Assembly: GCA_002862305.1 (NCBI GenBank)
Contig: PKCS01000073.1
Coordinates: 1 to 54,367 of the forward strand
Length of the DNA: 54,367 nucleotides
Direction: 5' to 3'
Source: Phycisphaerae bacterium
GTDB lineage: Bacteria; Planctomycetota; Phycisphaerae; Phycisphaerales; SM1A02
The notes beneath the pieces are model-generated. The model saw only the letters and a list, made by a program, of their open reading frames with translations. It was not told the origin of the DNA and ran no database searches. The position numbers were made by a program, and so were the translations under genes. Each line of letters begins with the position of its first letter. Positions within the stretch are counted from its first letter, which is position 1. Positions 35,091-43,078 of the stretch are shown one piece after another.

Positions 35091-35969
35091 ATGGCCAGGT
35101 CCGATCGCAAGACATTCAGGGGTGACTTCCGGAGGTTCTTCGTCAAGGGACTCGCGGTCCTGCTGCCGACCGTGCTGACCATGTGGATCCTGGTCAAGGC
35201 CTACGAGTTCGTGGACGTGGCGATCGCACAGCCCATCAACCGCGGCATCCGGCTGGTCATGAACCAGGCGACCCCCCACGTGGGGTTCCTCGAGGCCGAG
35301 TTCGAGCCGTCGCCTCAGGTCGTGGACCGGGAGATCGCGAACACCGTCTCCGCCAACCGCAAGCCCCGGACCAAGGCGGAGGTCCGTTCCGAGCTGAGGG
35401 CGGAGTCCATCCGGGCCTGGTGGGATGCACGGTGGTACATGAACTTCATCGGGCTGATCGTGGCGATCATCGCGGTGTACGTGGCCGGTCGGCTGCTCGG
35501 GGGATTCCTCGGGCGTGGGATCTACAACAAGCTGGAGTCGCTGCTCACCTCCATCCCCGGCATCAAGCAGGTGTACCCCTACGTCAAGCAGGTGGTCGAC
35601 TTCCTCTTCAGCGACGAGAAGCCGATCAACTTCAACCGGGTGGTGCTGGTCCAGTACCCGCGGAAGGGCGTCTGGTCGATCGGACTGGTCACCGGCACTC
35701 CCATGAAGTCCGTCCAGCAGGAGATGGCGCCCGGCCAGGAGCCGGGGGTCACCATCTTCATCCCCAGCTCGCCCACCCCCTTCACCGGCTACACCATCAG
35801 CGTCCCGCAGGAGGAGATCGTGGAACTCCCCCTGACCATCGACGAGGCCCTCAGGTTCACGATCTCGGGAGGCGTGCTCATCCCCGCCCAGCAATCGATC
35901 GAGGACGGGAACGCGACCGACCTCCCCGGGCAGGCTACCCTTCCCGGTGGGGCACCGCCGAAGGAATGA
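35091..35969 (+). CDS. DUF502 family membrane protein
   Basis: A 292-residue protein. The N-terminal segment FRRFFVKGLAVLLPTVLTMWILVKAYEFVD is the DUF502 signature, followed by a second helix (FIGLIVAIIAVYVAGRLLGGFLG) and the conserved stretch SIPGIKQVYPYVKQVVDFLF. The C-terminal half (VVLVQYPRKGVWSIGLVTG, ITIFIPSSPTPFTGYT, VPQEEIVELPLTIDEALRF) is the family's cytoplasmic beta-rich domain. The family is widespread and uncharacterised; envelope functions are suspected. It begins a probable operon with raiA, ptsN-type EIIA and HPr. Confidence 0.9.
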   Translation: MARSDRKTFRGDFRRFFVKGLAVLLPTVLTMWILVKAYEFVDVAIAQPINRGIRLVMNQATPHVGFLEAEFEPSPQVVDREIANTVSANRKPRTKAEVRSELRAESIRAWWDARWYMNFIGLIVAIIAVYVAGRLLGGFLGRGIYNKLESLLTSIPGIKQVYPYVKQVVDFLFSDEKPINFNRVVLVQYPRKGVWSIGLVTGTPMKSVQQEMAPGQEPGVTIFIPSSPTPFTGYTISVPQEEIVELPLTIDEALRFTISGGVLIPAQQSIEDGNATDLPGQATLPGGAPPKE

Positions 35970-36015
35970 GATCGGCCCCGGATCGGTCGGAGGCCAGACG
36001 AAAGGAGCTGCCAGC

Positions 36016-36312
36016 ATGCAGATCAGCATCACCGGACGACACCTCGAGATCGAGGAGCGGGTCAGGAAGTACGCCGAGGACCGGGCCCAGCGGCTCCCCC
36101 ACTACTTCGACAAGGTCTCGAGGGTGGAGGTGGTGATCGACCGCGAGGGTGGCGACTTCACCTGCGAGATCCACGTGTCCGCCGAGGGTCACGAGGAATT
36201 CGTGGCCAGGGCCGGGGACCGGGAGCTGACCGCGTCCATCGATCTGGCCCATGACAAGGTTGTTCGACAGTTGAACGACTGGAAGAGCCGATTAAGAGAC
36301 AACCATCATTGA
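36016..36312 (+). CDS. hpf: Ribosome hibernation promoting factor (HPF/RaiA family, short form)
   Basis: A 98-residue protein: MQISITGRHLEIEERVRKYAEDR, then LPHYFDKVSRVEVVIDREGG and LTASIDLAHDKVVRQLNDWKSRLRD, the beta-alpha-beta-beta-beta-alpha fold of the S30AE domain. Such proteins occupy the decoding site in stationary phase and promote 100S dimers or protect 70S ribosomes. It lacks the long C-terminal extension of long HPF, so it is the short type. AAAGGAGCTGCCAGC before the ATG is the strongest ribosome-binding site in the operon. Confidence 0.92.
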   Translation: MQISITGRHLEIEERVRKYAEDRAQRLPHYFDKVSRVEVVIDREGGDFTCEIHVSAEGHEEFVARAGDRELTASIDLAHDKVVRQLNDWKSRLRDNHH

Positions 36313-36366
36313 ACCACCACCAACCTCAGATGAGCATCCGGGCCCCGGGTCGTCAGGGAAGAAATC

Positions 36367-36840
36367 ATGAAACTGCGTGAAATCGTCGTAGAGAAGTCAG
36401 TGATCCCGAACCTCCAGGCCGAGAAGCGGGAGGACGCCGTCAAGGAGCTGATCGGCTCGCTCGTGGAGTCCGGCTCGATCGGCACGGAGCTCCAGGAGGA
36501 GTTCACCAAGGCGGTGCTCAGCCGGGAGCGCAAGGGTTCCACCGGCTTCGGCCACGGGGTGGCGGTTCCCCACGTGAAGAGTCCCAAGGTCGACCGGATC
36601 ATGGTGACCATCGGCATCTCCGCGAAGGGGATCGACTTCAAGGCCCTCGACAAGCAGCCGGTGTATTCGTTGTTCCTGCTGCTCAGCCCCGAGGACCGGC
36701 CGGAGGAGCACCTCGATGCGATGGAGGCGATCTTCGCCAACCTCTCCCAGGAGCAATTCAGGAAGTTCCTCAGGCAGGCCTCGACCGCCGAGGAGATCAT
36801 GACCCTGCTCGACGAGGCGGACACCTCCCAGGTCCGCTGA
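36367..36840 (+). CDS. ptsN: PTS EIIA domain protein (PtsN-like)
   Basis: A 157-residue EIIA-Fru/Ntr-type domain. The phosphorylatable site is GFGHGVAVPHVKS, with H69 the expected phospho-acceptor. LVESGSIGTELQEEFTKAVLSRERKGSTG is the conserved N-terminal block. LSPEDRPEEHLDAMEAIFANL belongs to the C-terminal helix typical of EIIA-Ntr. It would receive phosphate from the HPr encoded next and signal nitrogen, potassium or carbon status rather than transport sugar, since no EIIBC permease is near. GGAAG precedes the ATG. EI is not in this window. Confidence 0.9.
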   Translation: MKLREIVVEKSVIPNLQAEKREDAVKELIGSLVESGSIGTELQEEFTKAVLSRERKGSTGFGHGVAVPHVKSPKVDRIMVTIGISAKGIDFKALDKQPVYSLFLLLSPEDRPEEHLDAMEAIFANLSQEQFRKFLRQASTAEEIMTLLDEADTSQVR

Positions 36841-36901
36841 GCCACGGGACCGGGTCCACCCCGTCCCCCTGATTCCCACCCCGACGAATGGAAGCCATCA
36901 C

Positions 36902-37177
36902 TTGGAGCGATGCAAGGTCGAGATCCTGAACAAGCTTGGCCTGCACGCGCGGCCCGCCATGACCTTCGCGGAGCGGGCCGCCGAGTTCAGTTCGGCGATC
37001 GCGGTGCGCAGGCTCGATTCCGACGAATCGGTCGACGGGAAGTCGATCATGCAGATGCTCATGCTCGCGGGGACGATGGGGACCAAGCTCGAGATCACCG
37101 CGAGCGGGGATGACGCCACGGAGGCGATCAAGGCGCTCGAGGATCTCGTGAACGCACGTTTCCTCGAGGACGAGTGA
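36902..37177 (+). CDS. HPr family phosphocarrier protein
   Basis: A 91-residue HPr. LNKLGLHARPAMTF carries the active-site H15, and VDGKSIMQMLMLAG carries the Ser46-type regulatory position (S48) within the conserved GKS context. The C-terminus (TASGDDATEAIKALEDLVNARF) matches the last helix. The only in-frame start is TTG 36902, with GGAAG 7 bp upstream. It ends an apparent DUF502-hpf-ptsN-HPr operon, a layout like the proteobacterial rpoN operon (hpf, ptsN, ptsO), so NPr is the alternative name. Confidence 0.9.
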   Translation: MERCKVEILNKLGLHARPAMTFAERAAEFSSAIAVRRLDSDESVDGKSIMQMLMLAGTMGTKLEITASGDDATEAIKALEDLVNARFLEDE

Positions 37178-37196
37178 GCGGATTCGACGGACCCCC

Positions 37197-38219
37197 TCAG
37201 CCGATCGTCTCGGAACCGAGATCCCGCGAGAGCAGCCCCTCGATGGCGCTCCGGGCGGGAAGCCCCTCGAAGAGCACCGAGTGGACGGCATCGAGGATCG
37301 GGACCTCGACGCCCCGCGCCCGGGCGAGTTCGACGATCGCCCTGGTGGTCTCGACCCCCTCCACCACGCACATCGACCCGGCCAGGTAGTCCTCGAGGCT
37401 CGTTCCCGCCCCGATCGCCTCGCCGCAGCTGCGATTGCGTCCGTCGGGGCTGAAGCAGGTGGTGGCGAGGTCCCCCACCCCGGAGATTCCGAAGAACGTC
37501 TCCCGGCGCGCGCCCAGGGCCGTCCCCAGTCGCACCACCTCGGAAAGTCCCCGCGCGAGCAGGGCGCTCTTGGCGTTGAATCCCTGGCCGAGCCCGTCGA
37601 GGATCCCGGCCGCGATCGCGATCACGTTCTTGACCGCGCCCGCGAACTCGACCCCCAGCAGGTCCTCGTGGGTGTAGACCCGCATCCACCGGGTGGTGAA
37701 GCAACCCTGGACCGCGCGGATCGCATCGCGGTCGTCGCCGGCGGCGACCATCGTCGCGATCATGCGGGCCGCCAGCTCGGTGGCGATCGTGGGACCGGAG
37801 AGGCAGACCCCTCGATGCCCCCGGTCGCCGAGCACGTCGCGGAGGATCTCGGTCGGCCGGAGCAGGCTGCCCACCTCGAGTCCCTTCGCAACGCTGACCA
37901 TGATCGGGGTGCCGACCAGTCCGTCACCGATGGATTGGAACACCGGGCGGATGTACTGGCACGGAATCGCGCAGACCACGAGGCGAGCATCGGCCAGGAC
38001 CGGTGCCGGGTCCGGACTCACGAGGATGGATCCGGGGACCTCGTAGCCGGGCAGTCTCGCGCTTCGGCGGGTCCGGGCGAGTTCGCGAACCTCGGCGTCC
38101 ATCGGCCCCCAGACGCGGACATCATGCCCGTTCTGGTGCAGCAGGTCGGCCATGACCAGTCCCATCTGCCCGTCTCCGATCACGGAGGCGGGGACGGGAT
38201 CGGGTGGTCGGTCGTTCAT
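37197..38219 (-). CDS. gpsA: Glycerol-3-phosphate dehydrogenase [NAD(P)+]
   Basis: A 340-residue GpsA. The nucleotide-binding loop reads VIGDGQMGLVMADLL (the usual GAGAWG is GDGQMG). ILVSPDPAPVL, VSVAKGLE (the conserved SxxKG), LSGPTIATELAARM, the catalytic FAGAVKNVIAIAAGILDGLGQG (with the invariant lysine of KN) and GISGVGDLATTCFS are all present. It makes sn-glycerol 3-phosphate for phospholipids, compatible with plsC in the same window. The start has AAGGAG 7 bp upstream. It converges with HPr (19 bp apart) and is divergent from the P-type ATPase. Confidence 0.94.
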   Translation of the reverse strand: MNDRPPDPVPASVIGDGQMGLVMADLLHQNGHDVRVWGPMDAEVRELARTRRSARLPGYEVPGSILVSPDPAPVLADARLVVCAIPCQYIRPVFQSIGDGLVGTPIMVSVAKGLEVGSLLRPTEILRDVLGDRGHRGVCLSGPTIATELAARMIATMVAAGDDRDAIRAVQGCFTTRWMRVYTHEDLLGVEFAGAVKNVIAIAAGILDGLGQGFNAKSALLARGLSEVVRLGTALGARRETFFGISGVGDLATTCFSPDGRNRSCGEAIGAGTSLEDYLAGSMCVVEGVETTRAIVELARARGVEVPILDAVHSVLFEGLPARSAIEGLLSRDLGSETIG

Positions 38220-38333
38220 CGGGGCTCCTTGCAGACGCAAAATCCGGCCGGGGCGGGCCGGTCGACGAACCATGGCCCGACCAGAGCGTACAAACTCCCG
38301 GCCCCAGCTGCCGCGAGTGGACTCCCGGGGGGC

Positions 38334-38339
38334 TATGAT
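38334..38339 (+). promoter_or_regulatory. Putative -10 element of the P-type ATPase gene
   Basis: TATGAT 34 bp upstream of the start codon; no convincing -35 and no recognisable metal-regulator operator. Confidence 0.4.
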
Positions 38340-38373
38340 GTCCCCGCCTCATCACCCAACATGGAGTCCCCGC

Positions 38374-40428
38374 ATGAGCGATACCACGCTCTCACCCGTC
38401 AATCAGGAACCAACCGATCGGACCTGGGATGAGGGAGGCGCCCAGAGGCTGGAGCGCCAGCTCTTCTTCGCCCTGCTGGGCGGAATGCTGCTCCTCGTGG
38501 CCTGGATCGGGCGCTACGCCTTCGGATTCGACCAGCAGGTCGCGGACGTGGCGGCCACCTGCGGGGCGATCATCCTGGTGATCCCCCTCGCGAGGGGTGC
38601 CATCAGGGAGATCCTCTCCGGGACCCCCTCGAGCGACGCACTTGCCAGCCTCGCCGTGCTCGCGGCGATCGCGGTCGGCGAGTACCTCGCCGCCGGGTTC
38701 CTCGCGTTCTTCCTCTGGATCGCCGAGCTGGTGCTCTCGCGGACCGCCTGGGGCGCGCAGCGGGCGATTCGCGAACTGGTCGAGCTCACCCCGGACATGG
38801 CGCGGATCGTGGACGCGGAGGGCAACGAGCAGGAGACCGGCCTCAGGAACGTCGCCATCGGGTCGGTGGTCCGGGTCCGCCCGGGGGAGAACCTCCCGGT
38901 GGACGGGCGGATCATCGAGGGTCGCACGGACATCAACCAGGCCTCGCTCACCGGCGAGGCGATTCCCATCGAGGCGATCAAGGGCACCGAGGTCTACGCA
39001 GGCACCACCAACCTCACCGGCCAGGTCGACATCGAGGTGACCGCGATCGCGGGGGAGACCACGATCGGCAAGGTGGAGCAGCTGATCCGCGAGGCCGAGT
39101 CGACCAAGGGACGCCGTCAGGAGCTGATCGAGCGGCTCGCCTCCTACTACGTACCGGTGGTCCTGATGGTGGCGATCGCGGTCGGCTTCTTCACCGCGAA
39201 CGGGACGGATCCCGCGGCCCGCGAGGCGGCGGCGGTCCGGGCGATCACCGTGCTGGTGGTGACCTGCCCGGGAGCCCTGCTGATCGCCTACCCCACGGCG
39301 ATGGTCGCGGCGTTCGCGGCCGCGGCGAGGCTGGGCATCATGATCAAGCAGACCAGGACCCTCGAGTCCGCGAGTCGGATCGACACCGTGGTGCTCGACA
39401 AGACGGGGACCCTGACCACCGGGAAGTTCGCGGTCAGCCGACTGGCTCCCGCGGAGGGCGTCGAGGGTGCGATGCTGCTGCAGCGCGCCGCGGACGCCGA
39501 GCAGTCCTCGAACCACCCCCTGGCCCGAAGCATCCTCGAGACCGCCGAGCGGGCGAGGATCACCCCGGGATCGCTTCGTTCCTACACGGAGGTCCACGGA
39601 CGAGGCGTGAAGGCGGAGACCGAGCAGGGCGTGGTCTTCGCGGGACGTCCCGACTGGCTCGCGGACATGAATCCGGGCATCCGTTCGGAAATCGCCGACG
39701 TGGAGCAGAAGATCGAGGGCATGTCCGGGGTCCACGTGATGCTCGACGAGCAGTACCTCGGCGCGGTGGGCCTCGAGGACGCCCTCCGGTCCAACGCGGT
39801 GGAGGCGGTCTCGGGGCTGCGGGAGGCCGGGGTCCGCAGGGTCTGCATCTTCACGGGGGACCGCCTCTCGGTCGCGAAGCGGGTGGGGCAGACCGTTGCG
39901 GTCGACTCCATCGAGGCGGAATGCCTGCCGGAGGAGAAGCACGAGGAACTCAAGTACCTGATCTCCAAGGGTCACCGGACCCTGGTGGTCGGCGACGGCA
40001 TCAACGACGGCCCGATCCTGGCGTCCGCGGACGTCGGGGTGGCCATGGGGCTGACGGGCTCTGACATCGCCACCAACTCCGCCGGGGTCGCCCTGATGAA
40101 CGACGACCTCCGACACCTGCCGTTCCTGCTGGACCTGGCGAGGCGGACCCGCGGGATCGTTGCGCAGAACATCGCGGCCAGCCTCGTGCTCGCGGTGGTG
40201 GGACTCGCGCTGGCCGCCACCGGACAGATCGACATCTACGTGACCCCCTTCTACCAGGCGGTCGCCTACGTCTTCGTGATCGCCAACAGCCTTCGGCTGG
40301 TGCGGTTCGGCGAGGACTTCGCCGAGGAGGAACAGCGCCGGGTTGCGGAGGAGCAGGCCAGGCAGGCTCGTCCCAAGCGGCGCAACCGATCCGCGAGCCC
40401 GGGCCAGGTCGCCACGTCCGGCGGTTGA
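38374..40428 (+). CDS. P1B-type (heavy metal) ATPase with atypical Cys-Pro-Gly transmembrane motif
   Basis: A 684-residue ATPase with no N-terminal heavy-metal-binding domain. The actuator has SLTGEAIP (TGEA 193-196). The core has DKTGTLTTG (D342), the P1B nucleotide-binding SSNHPLA (HP 381-382), TGD at the start of FTGDRLSVA and hinge VGDGINDGPILASADVGVAMG. The transmembrane metal motif is VVTCPGALLIAYP: Cys298-Pro299-Gly300 (codons TGC CCG GGA at 39265-39273), where copper and zinc pumps have CPC. The last helices (VFVIANSLRL) also lack the Met-Ser-Ser pattern of Cu pumps. Transport specificity is therefore unclear. GGAG precedes the ATG by 8 bp. Confidence 0.9.
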   Translation: MSDTTLSPVNQEPTDRTWDEGGAQRLERQLFFALLGGMLLLVAWIGRYAFGFDQQVADVAATCGAIILVIPLARGAIREILSGTPSSDALASLAVLAAIAVGEYLAAGFLAFFLWIAELVLSRTAWGAQRAIRELVELTPDMARIVDAEGNEQETGLRNVAIGSVVRVRPGENLPVDGRIIEGRTDINQASLTGEAIPIEAIKGTEVYAGTTNLTGQVDIEVTAIAGETTIGKVEQLIREAESTKGRRQELIERLASYYVPVVLMVAIAVGFFTANGTDPAAREAAAVRAITVLVVTCPGALLIAYPTAMVAAFAAAARLGIMIKQTRTLESASRIDTVVLDKTGTLTTGKFAVSRLAPAEGVEGAMLLQRAADAEQSSNHPLARSILETAERARITPGSLRSYTEVHGRGVKAETEQGVVFAGRPDWLADMNPGIRSEIADVEQKIEGMSGVHVMLDEQYLGAVGLEDALRSNAVEAVSGLREAGVRRVCIFTGDRLSVAKRVGQTVAVDSIEAECLPEEKHEELKYLISKGHRTLVVGDGINDGPILASADVGVAMGLTGSDIATNSAGVALMNDDLRHLPFLLDLARRTRGIVAQNIAASLVLAVVGLALAATGQIDIYVTPFYQAVAYVFVIANSLRLVRFGEDFAEEEQRRVAEEQARQARPKRRNRSASPGQVATSGG

Positions 40429-40525
40429 TTCGAACCAGTGCCCCGAAACCGTGGCGCCCCGGCGTCAATTGGTTGTTTTTTGGACGTTTCGGACGATTCA
40501 GCGCCACGGCTGGCGGTTGACTCGG

Positions 40526-40531
40526 TAGAGT
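40526..40531 (+). promoter_or_regulatory. Putative -10 element of the FAS1-CIA30 gene
   Basis: TAGAGT 51 bp before the chosen ATG. A GTG at 40540 just downstream is in frame and could serve a near-leaderless transcript, but lacks the good GAGGAA of the ATG. Confidence 0.35.
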
Positions 40532-40581
40532 GATGATGTGTGAACGATTTGAACGTTTTCAACCTCAGCGAGGAACGAACC

Positions 40582-41853
40582 ATGACCACCCTGCTTCTGA
40601 GCGCCGCCACCCTGAGTCTCGCGGCCGTCGCCAATTCCGGATCCACGAACGACACAATTCCCGCGGTGGCCTCGTCTTCCGATCGCCTGAGCACCCTGGT
40701 CGCAGCGGTCCAGGCCGCAGACCTCGGGGGCGCCCTCTCCGGAGACGGACCGTTCACGGTGTTCGCCCCGACCAACGAGGCCTTCGAACGACTCGACGAC
40801 GGCGTGATCGAAGGCCTGCTCGAGGAACCCGGACGGGGCACCCTGACCAGGATCCTGACCCACCACGTCGTTCCCGGCCGGCTCTACGCGCGTGACCTTC
40901 TCGAGGTCGACTCGGTGGAGACCCTTGCCGGCACCGAGCTCTCACTCGAGGGCATCCGCGGACGCCTGCTGGTCGAGGACTCCATCGTGGAGACCGCTGA
41001 CGTGGACGCGAGCAACGGCGTGGTCCACCTGATCGACCGCGTGCTGGTCCCCCCGACCGTGGTCGCCCCGCTCCAGCAGCTGCTGACCAAGGCGATCGAT
41101 CGTGGCGTCCCGCTGTACAACAGCGGCGACCCCGAGGCGTGCTGCGCGGTCTACGCCACCGCGCTCGACGCGGTGGCGCTCGGGACCGGCTGGAACCTCT
41201 CACCGATGCAGGCCGAGAACGTGCGCCGTGCGATCGAGGACGCGGACGCGATGATCGACGCGGGTTCGCGGGCCTGGGCCTACCGCCGGATCATGGACGC
41301 GCTCATGGAGTCCCGGCAGATGACGACCAGCCGGCCCGCGCCCGCCGACGAGTCGGCACGGAAGGTCTTCACCTTCGACGACCGCTCGGAGATCCAGGAC
41401 TGGCGGATCGTCCTCGACGGCGTCATGGGCGGACTCTCCACGGGCAACCTCAGAATGACGGGGGATTCCATGCTGTTCACGGGCGAGACCTCGCTTCGCA
41501 ACAACGGCGGATTCTCCTCGATCCGTTGCGGGGTCGAGGCCGACACGTTCTCCGGTTCCGACTCCATCAAGCTGCGTGTCCGGGGTGACGGCCGCACCTG
41601 GATCATGGGCACCCGCAAGAGCAACTCCATGGGAGGCGACTCCTACTGGTACCGCTTCGAGACCGTCGACGGCGAGTGGATGGACGTGGTGATCCCCATC
41701 CGGGAGATGCAGCGGCACTTCTTCGGGCAGCGTGCCCCGGGCTCGATCAGCCCCGAGGAGGTGAAGGCGATCGAGTTCTACATCTACGACAAGAAGGCGG
41801 GCCCCTTCTCCCTCGAGGTCGACTCGATCGAGGGGGTCCAGGCGAACGCCTGA
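40582..41853 (+). CDS. Exported fusion of fasciclin (FAS1) and CIA30 domains
   Basis: A 423-residue protein with a probable signal sequence (MTTLLLSAATLSLAAVA). Residues 30-165 are a FAS1 domain: LSTLVAAVQAADLGGALS, GPFTVFAPTNEAFERLDD, and LTHHVVPGRLYARDL with NGVVHLIDRVLVPP, all hallmark blocks. The middle (about 170-250) is unassigned with a CC pair. From about 258 a CIA30 domain begins (KVFTFDDRSEIQDW, DGVMGGLSTGNLRM, LRNNGGFSSIRC), a beta-sandwich first described in complex I assembly factor NDUFAF1. GAGGAA lies 8 bp upstream. Its exported role (adhesion or carbohydrate binding) is inferred. Confidence 0.87.
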   Translation: MTTLLLSAATLSLAAVANSGSTNDTIPAVASSSDRLSTLVAAVQAADLGGALSGDGPFTVFAPTNEAFERLDDGVIEGLLEEPGRGTLTRILTHHVVPGRLYARDLLEVDSVETLAGTELSLEGIRGRLLVEDSIVETADVDASNGVVHLIDRVLVPPTVVAPLQQLLTKAIDRGVPLYNSGDPEACCAVYATALDAVALGTGWNLSPMQAENVRRAIEDADAMIDAGSRAWAYRRIMDALMESRQMTTSRPAPADESARKVFTFDDRSEIQDWRIVLDGVMGGLSTGNLRMTGDSMLFTGETSLRNNGGFSSIRCGVEADTFSGSDSIKLRVRGDGRTWIMGTRKSNSMGGDSYWYRFETVDGEWMDVVIPIREMQRHFFGQRAPGSISPEEVKAIEFYIYDKKAGPFSLEVDSIEGVQANA

Positions 41854-41873
41854 CCGACACGAGGTCGCAACCA

Positions 41874-41906
41874 CAGGCCGATCCCCGGATGTCCGGGATC
41901 GGCCTG
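41874..41906. terminator. Long hairpin between convergent genes, probable bidirectional terminator
   Basis: CAGGCCGATCCC and GGGATCGGCCTG form a perfect 12-bp stem around a 9-nt loop. It lies between the ends of the FAS1-CIA30 gene (41853) and the aldolase gene (41913). The plus side is followed by TTGCGTTC, a weak T tract; the minus side has none. Placement and strength support a terminator. Confidence 0.7.
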
Positions 41907-41912
41907 TTGCGT

Positions 41913-42986
41913 TCAGGCGATGGTGATCTCGTCGTTGAGGTAGACGTCCTGGATCGCATGGAGGAGCTCCACGCCCTCCTTCATCGGACGCTGGAAGGCC
42001 TTGCGACCGGAGATCATGCCGATGCCGCCGGCACGCTTGTTGATCACCGAGGTCCGTACCGCCTGGGCCAGGTCGTTCTCACCCGACCCACCTCCGGAGT
42101 TGATCATCCCGGCTCGTCCGCAGTAGCAGTTGAGCACCTGGTAGCGGGTCAGGTCCACGGGGTGGTCGCTCGAGAGTTCGGTGTACATCAGGTCGTCGTA
42201 CTTGCCGAAGCTGGTTCCACCCTCGTTCATCGCGACGTAGCCGCCGTTGAGCTCCGCCTGCTTCTGCTTGATGATGTCGGCCTCGATGGTGACCCCGATG
42301 TGGTTCGCCTGGCCGGTCAGGTCGGCGGAGACGTGGAAGTCCTTGCCGTCCCGCTTGAAGGCCGGGTTCCTGAGGTAGCACCAGAGCACGGTGGCCATGC
42401 CGAGCTCGTGGGCGTGCTGGAAGGCCTCGGCGATCTCGACGATCTGCCGGTGTGACCCCTCGGAGCCGAAGTAGATGGTGGCCCCCACCGCGGTGGCCCC
42501 GAGGTTCCAGGCCTCCTCGACCGTGCCGTAGAGGATCTCGTCGTACTCGTTCGGGTAGCTCAGGAGCTCGTTGTGGTTGAGCTTGCACAGGAACGGGATC
42601 CGGTGGGCGTACTTCCGGGAGACCGATCCCAGCACCCCGAAGGTCGTCGCGACCGCGTTGCAGCCACCCTCCATCGCGAGCTTGATGATGTTCTCGCCGT
42701 CGAAGTAGAGCGGGTTCTTCGCGAAGGAGGCGCCACCGGAGTGCTCGATCCCCTGGTCGACGGGGAGCATCGAGAGGTAGCCCGTCCCCCCCAGCCGGCC
42801 GTGATTGAACATCTGCTGGAGGGACTTCATCACCTGCGGGTTGCGGTCGCTGGGACCGAAGATCCGTTCCACCCAGTCCGGGCCGGGAGCGTGCAGGAGG
42901 GACTTGTCGACCTTGGCGGTATGGCCGAGGAGGCTCCCGGATTCCGATCCCAGGAGTTCCTCGATGCGGCTGGTGGTGGTGGTCAT
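41913..42986 (-). CDS. fbaB: Class I fructose-bisphosphate aldolase (FbaB/DhnA type)
   Basis: A 357-residue archaeal-type class I aldolase. [27 protein letters not shown] is the characteristic opening of the barrel, [10 protein letters not shown] and [12 protein letters not shown] follow, and [33 protein letters not shown] and [19 protein letters not shown] form the active-site and phosphate-binding segments. It cleaves fructose 1,6-bisphosphate through a Schiff-base lysine. AGGAGG-like GGAGG lies 10 bp upstream of the ATG. It stands alone between convergent FAS1-CIA30 and a divergent antiporter. Confidence 0.93.
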   Translation of the reverse strand: MTTTTSRIEELLGSESGSLLGHTAKVDKSLLHAPGPDWVERIFGPSDRNPQVMKSLQQMFNHGRLGGTGYLSMLPVDQGIEHSGGASFAKNPLYFDGENIIKLAMEGGCNAVATTFGVLGSVSRKYAHRIPFLCKLNHNELLSYPNEYDEILYGTVEEAWNLGATAVGATIYFGSEGSHRQIVEIAEAFQHAHELGMATVLWCYLRNPAFKRDGKDFHVSADLTGQANHIGVTIEADIIKQKQAELNGGYVAMNEGGTSFGKYDDLMYTELSSDHPVDLTRYQVLNCYCGRAGMINSGGGSGENDLAQAVRTSVINKRAGGIGMISGRKAFQRPMKEGVELLHAIQDVYLNDEITIA

Positions 42987-43061
42987 GGTGCATTGCCTCC
43001 GGTCGGCGTGGTGATGGTGGACCTCAGGGCGCCATGGTAGCGAGGGATCCGGGGAAATTCC

Positions 43062-43067
43062 TATACT
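43062..43067 (+). promoter_or_regulatory. Putative -10 element of the CaCA antiporter gene
   Basis: TATACT ending 11 bp before the ATG at 43079; the expected transcript would have a leader of only about 5 nt. No good -35 is visible. Confidence 0.5.
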
Positions 43068-43078
43068 CGGACGCAGTG

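Noticed and set aside
40429-40525. TTGTTTTTTGG run after the P-type ATPase as its terminator
   Set aside because: The GC stretch just before the T run can only form a short stem with an impossible two-base loop.
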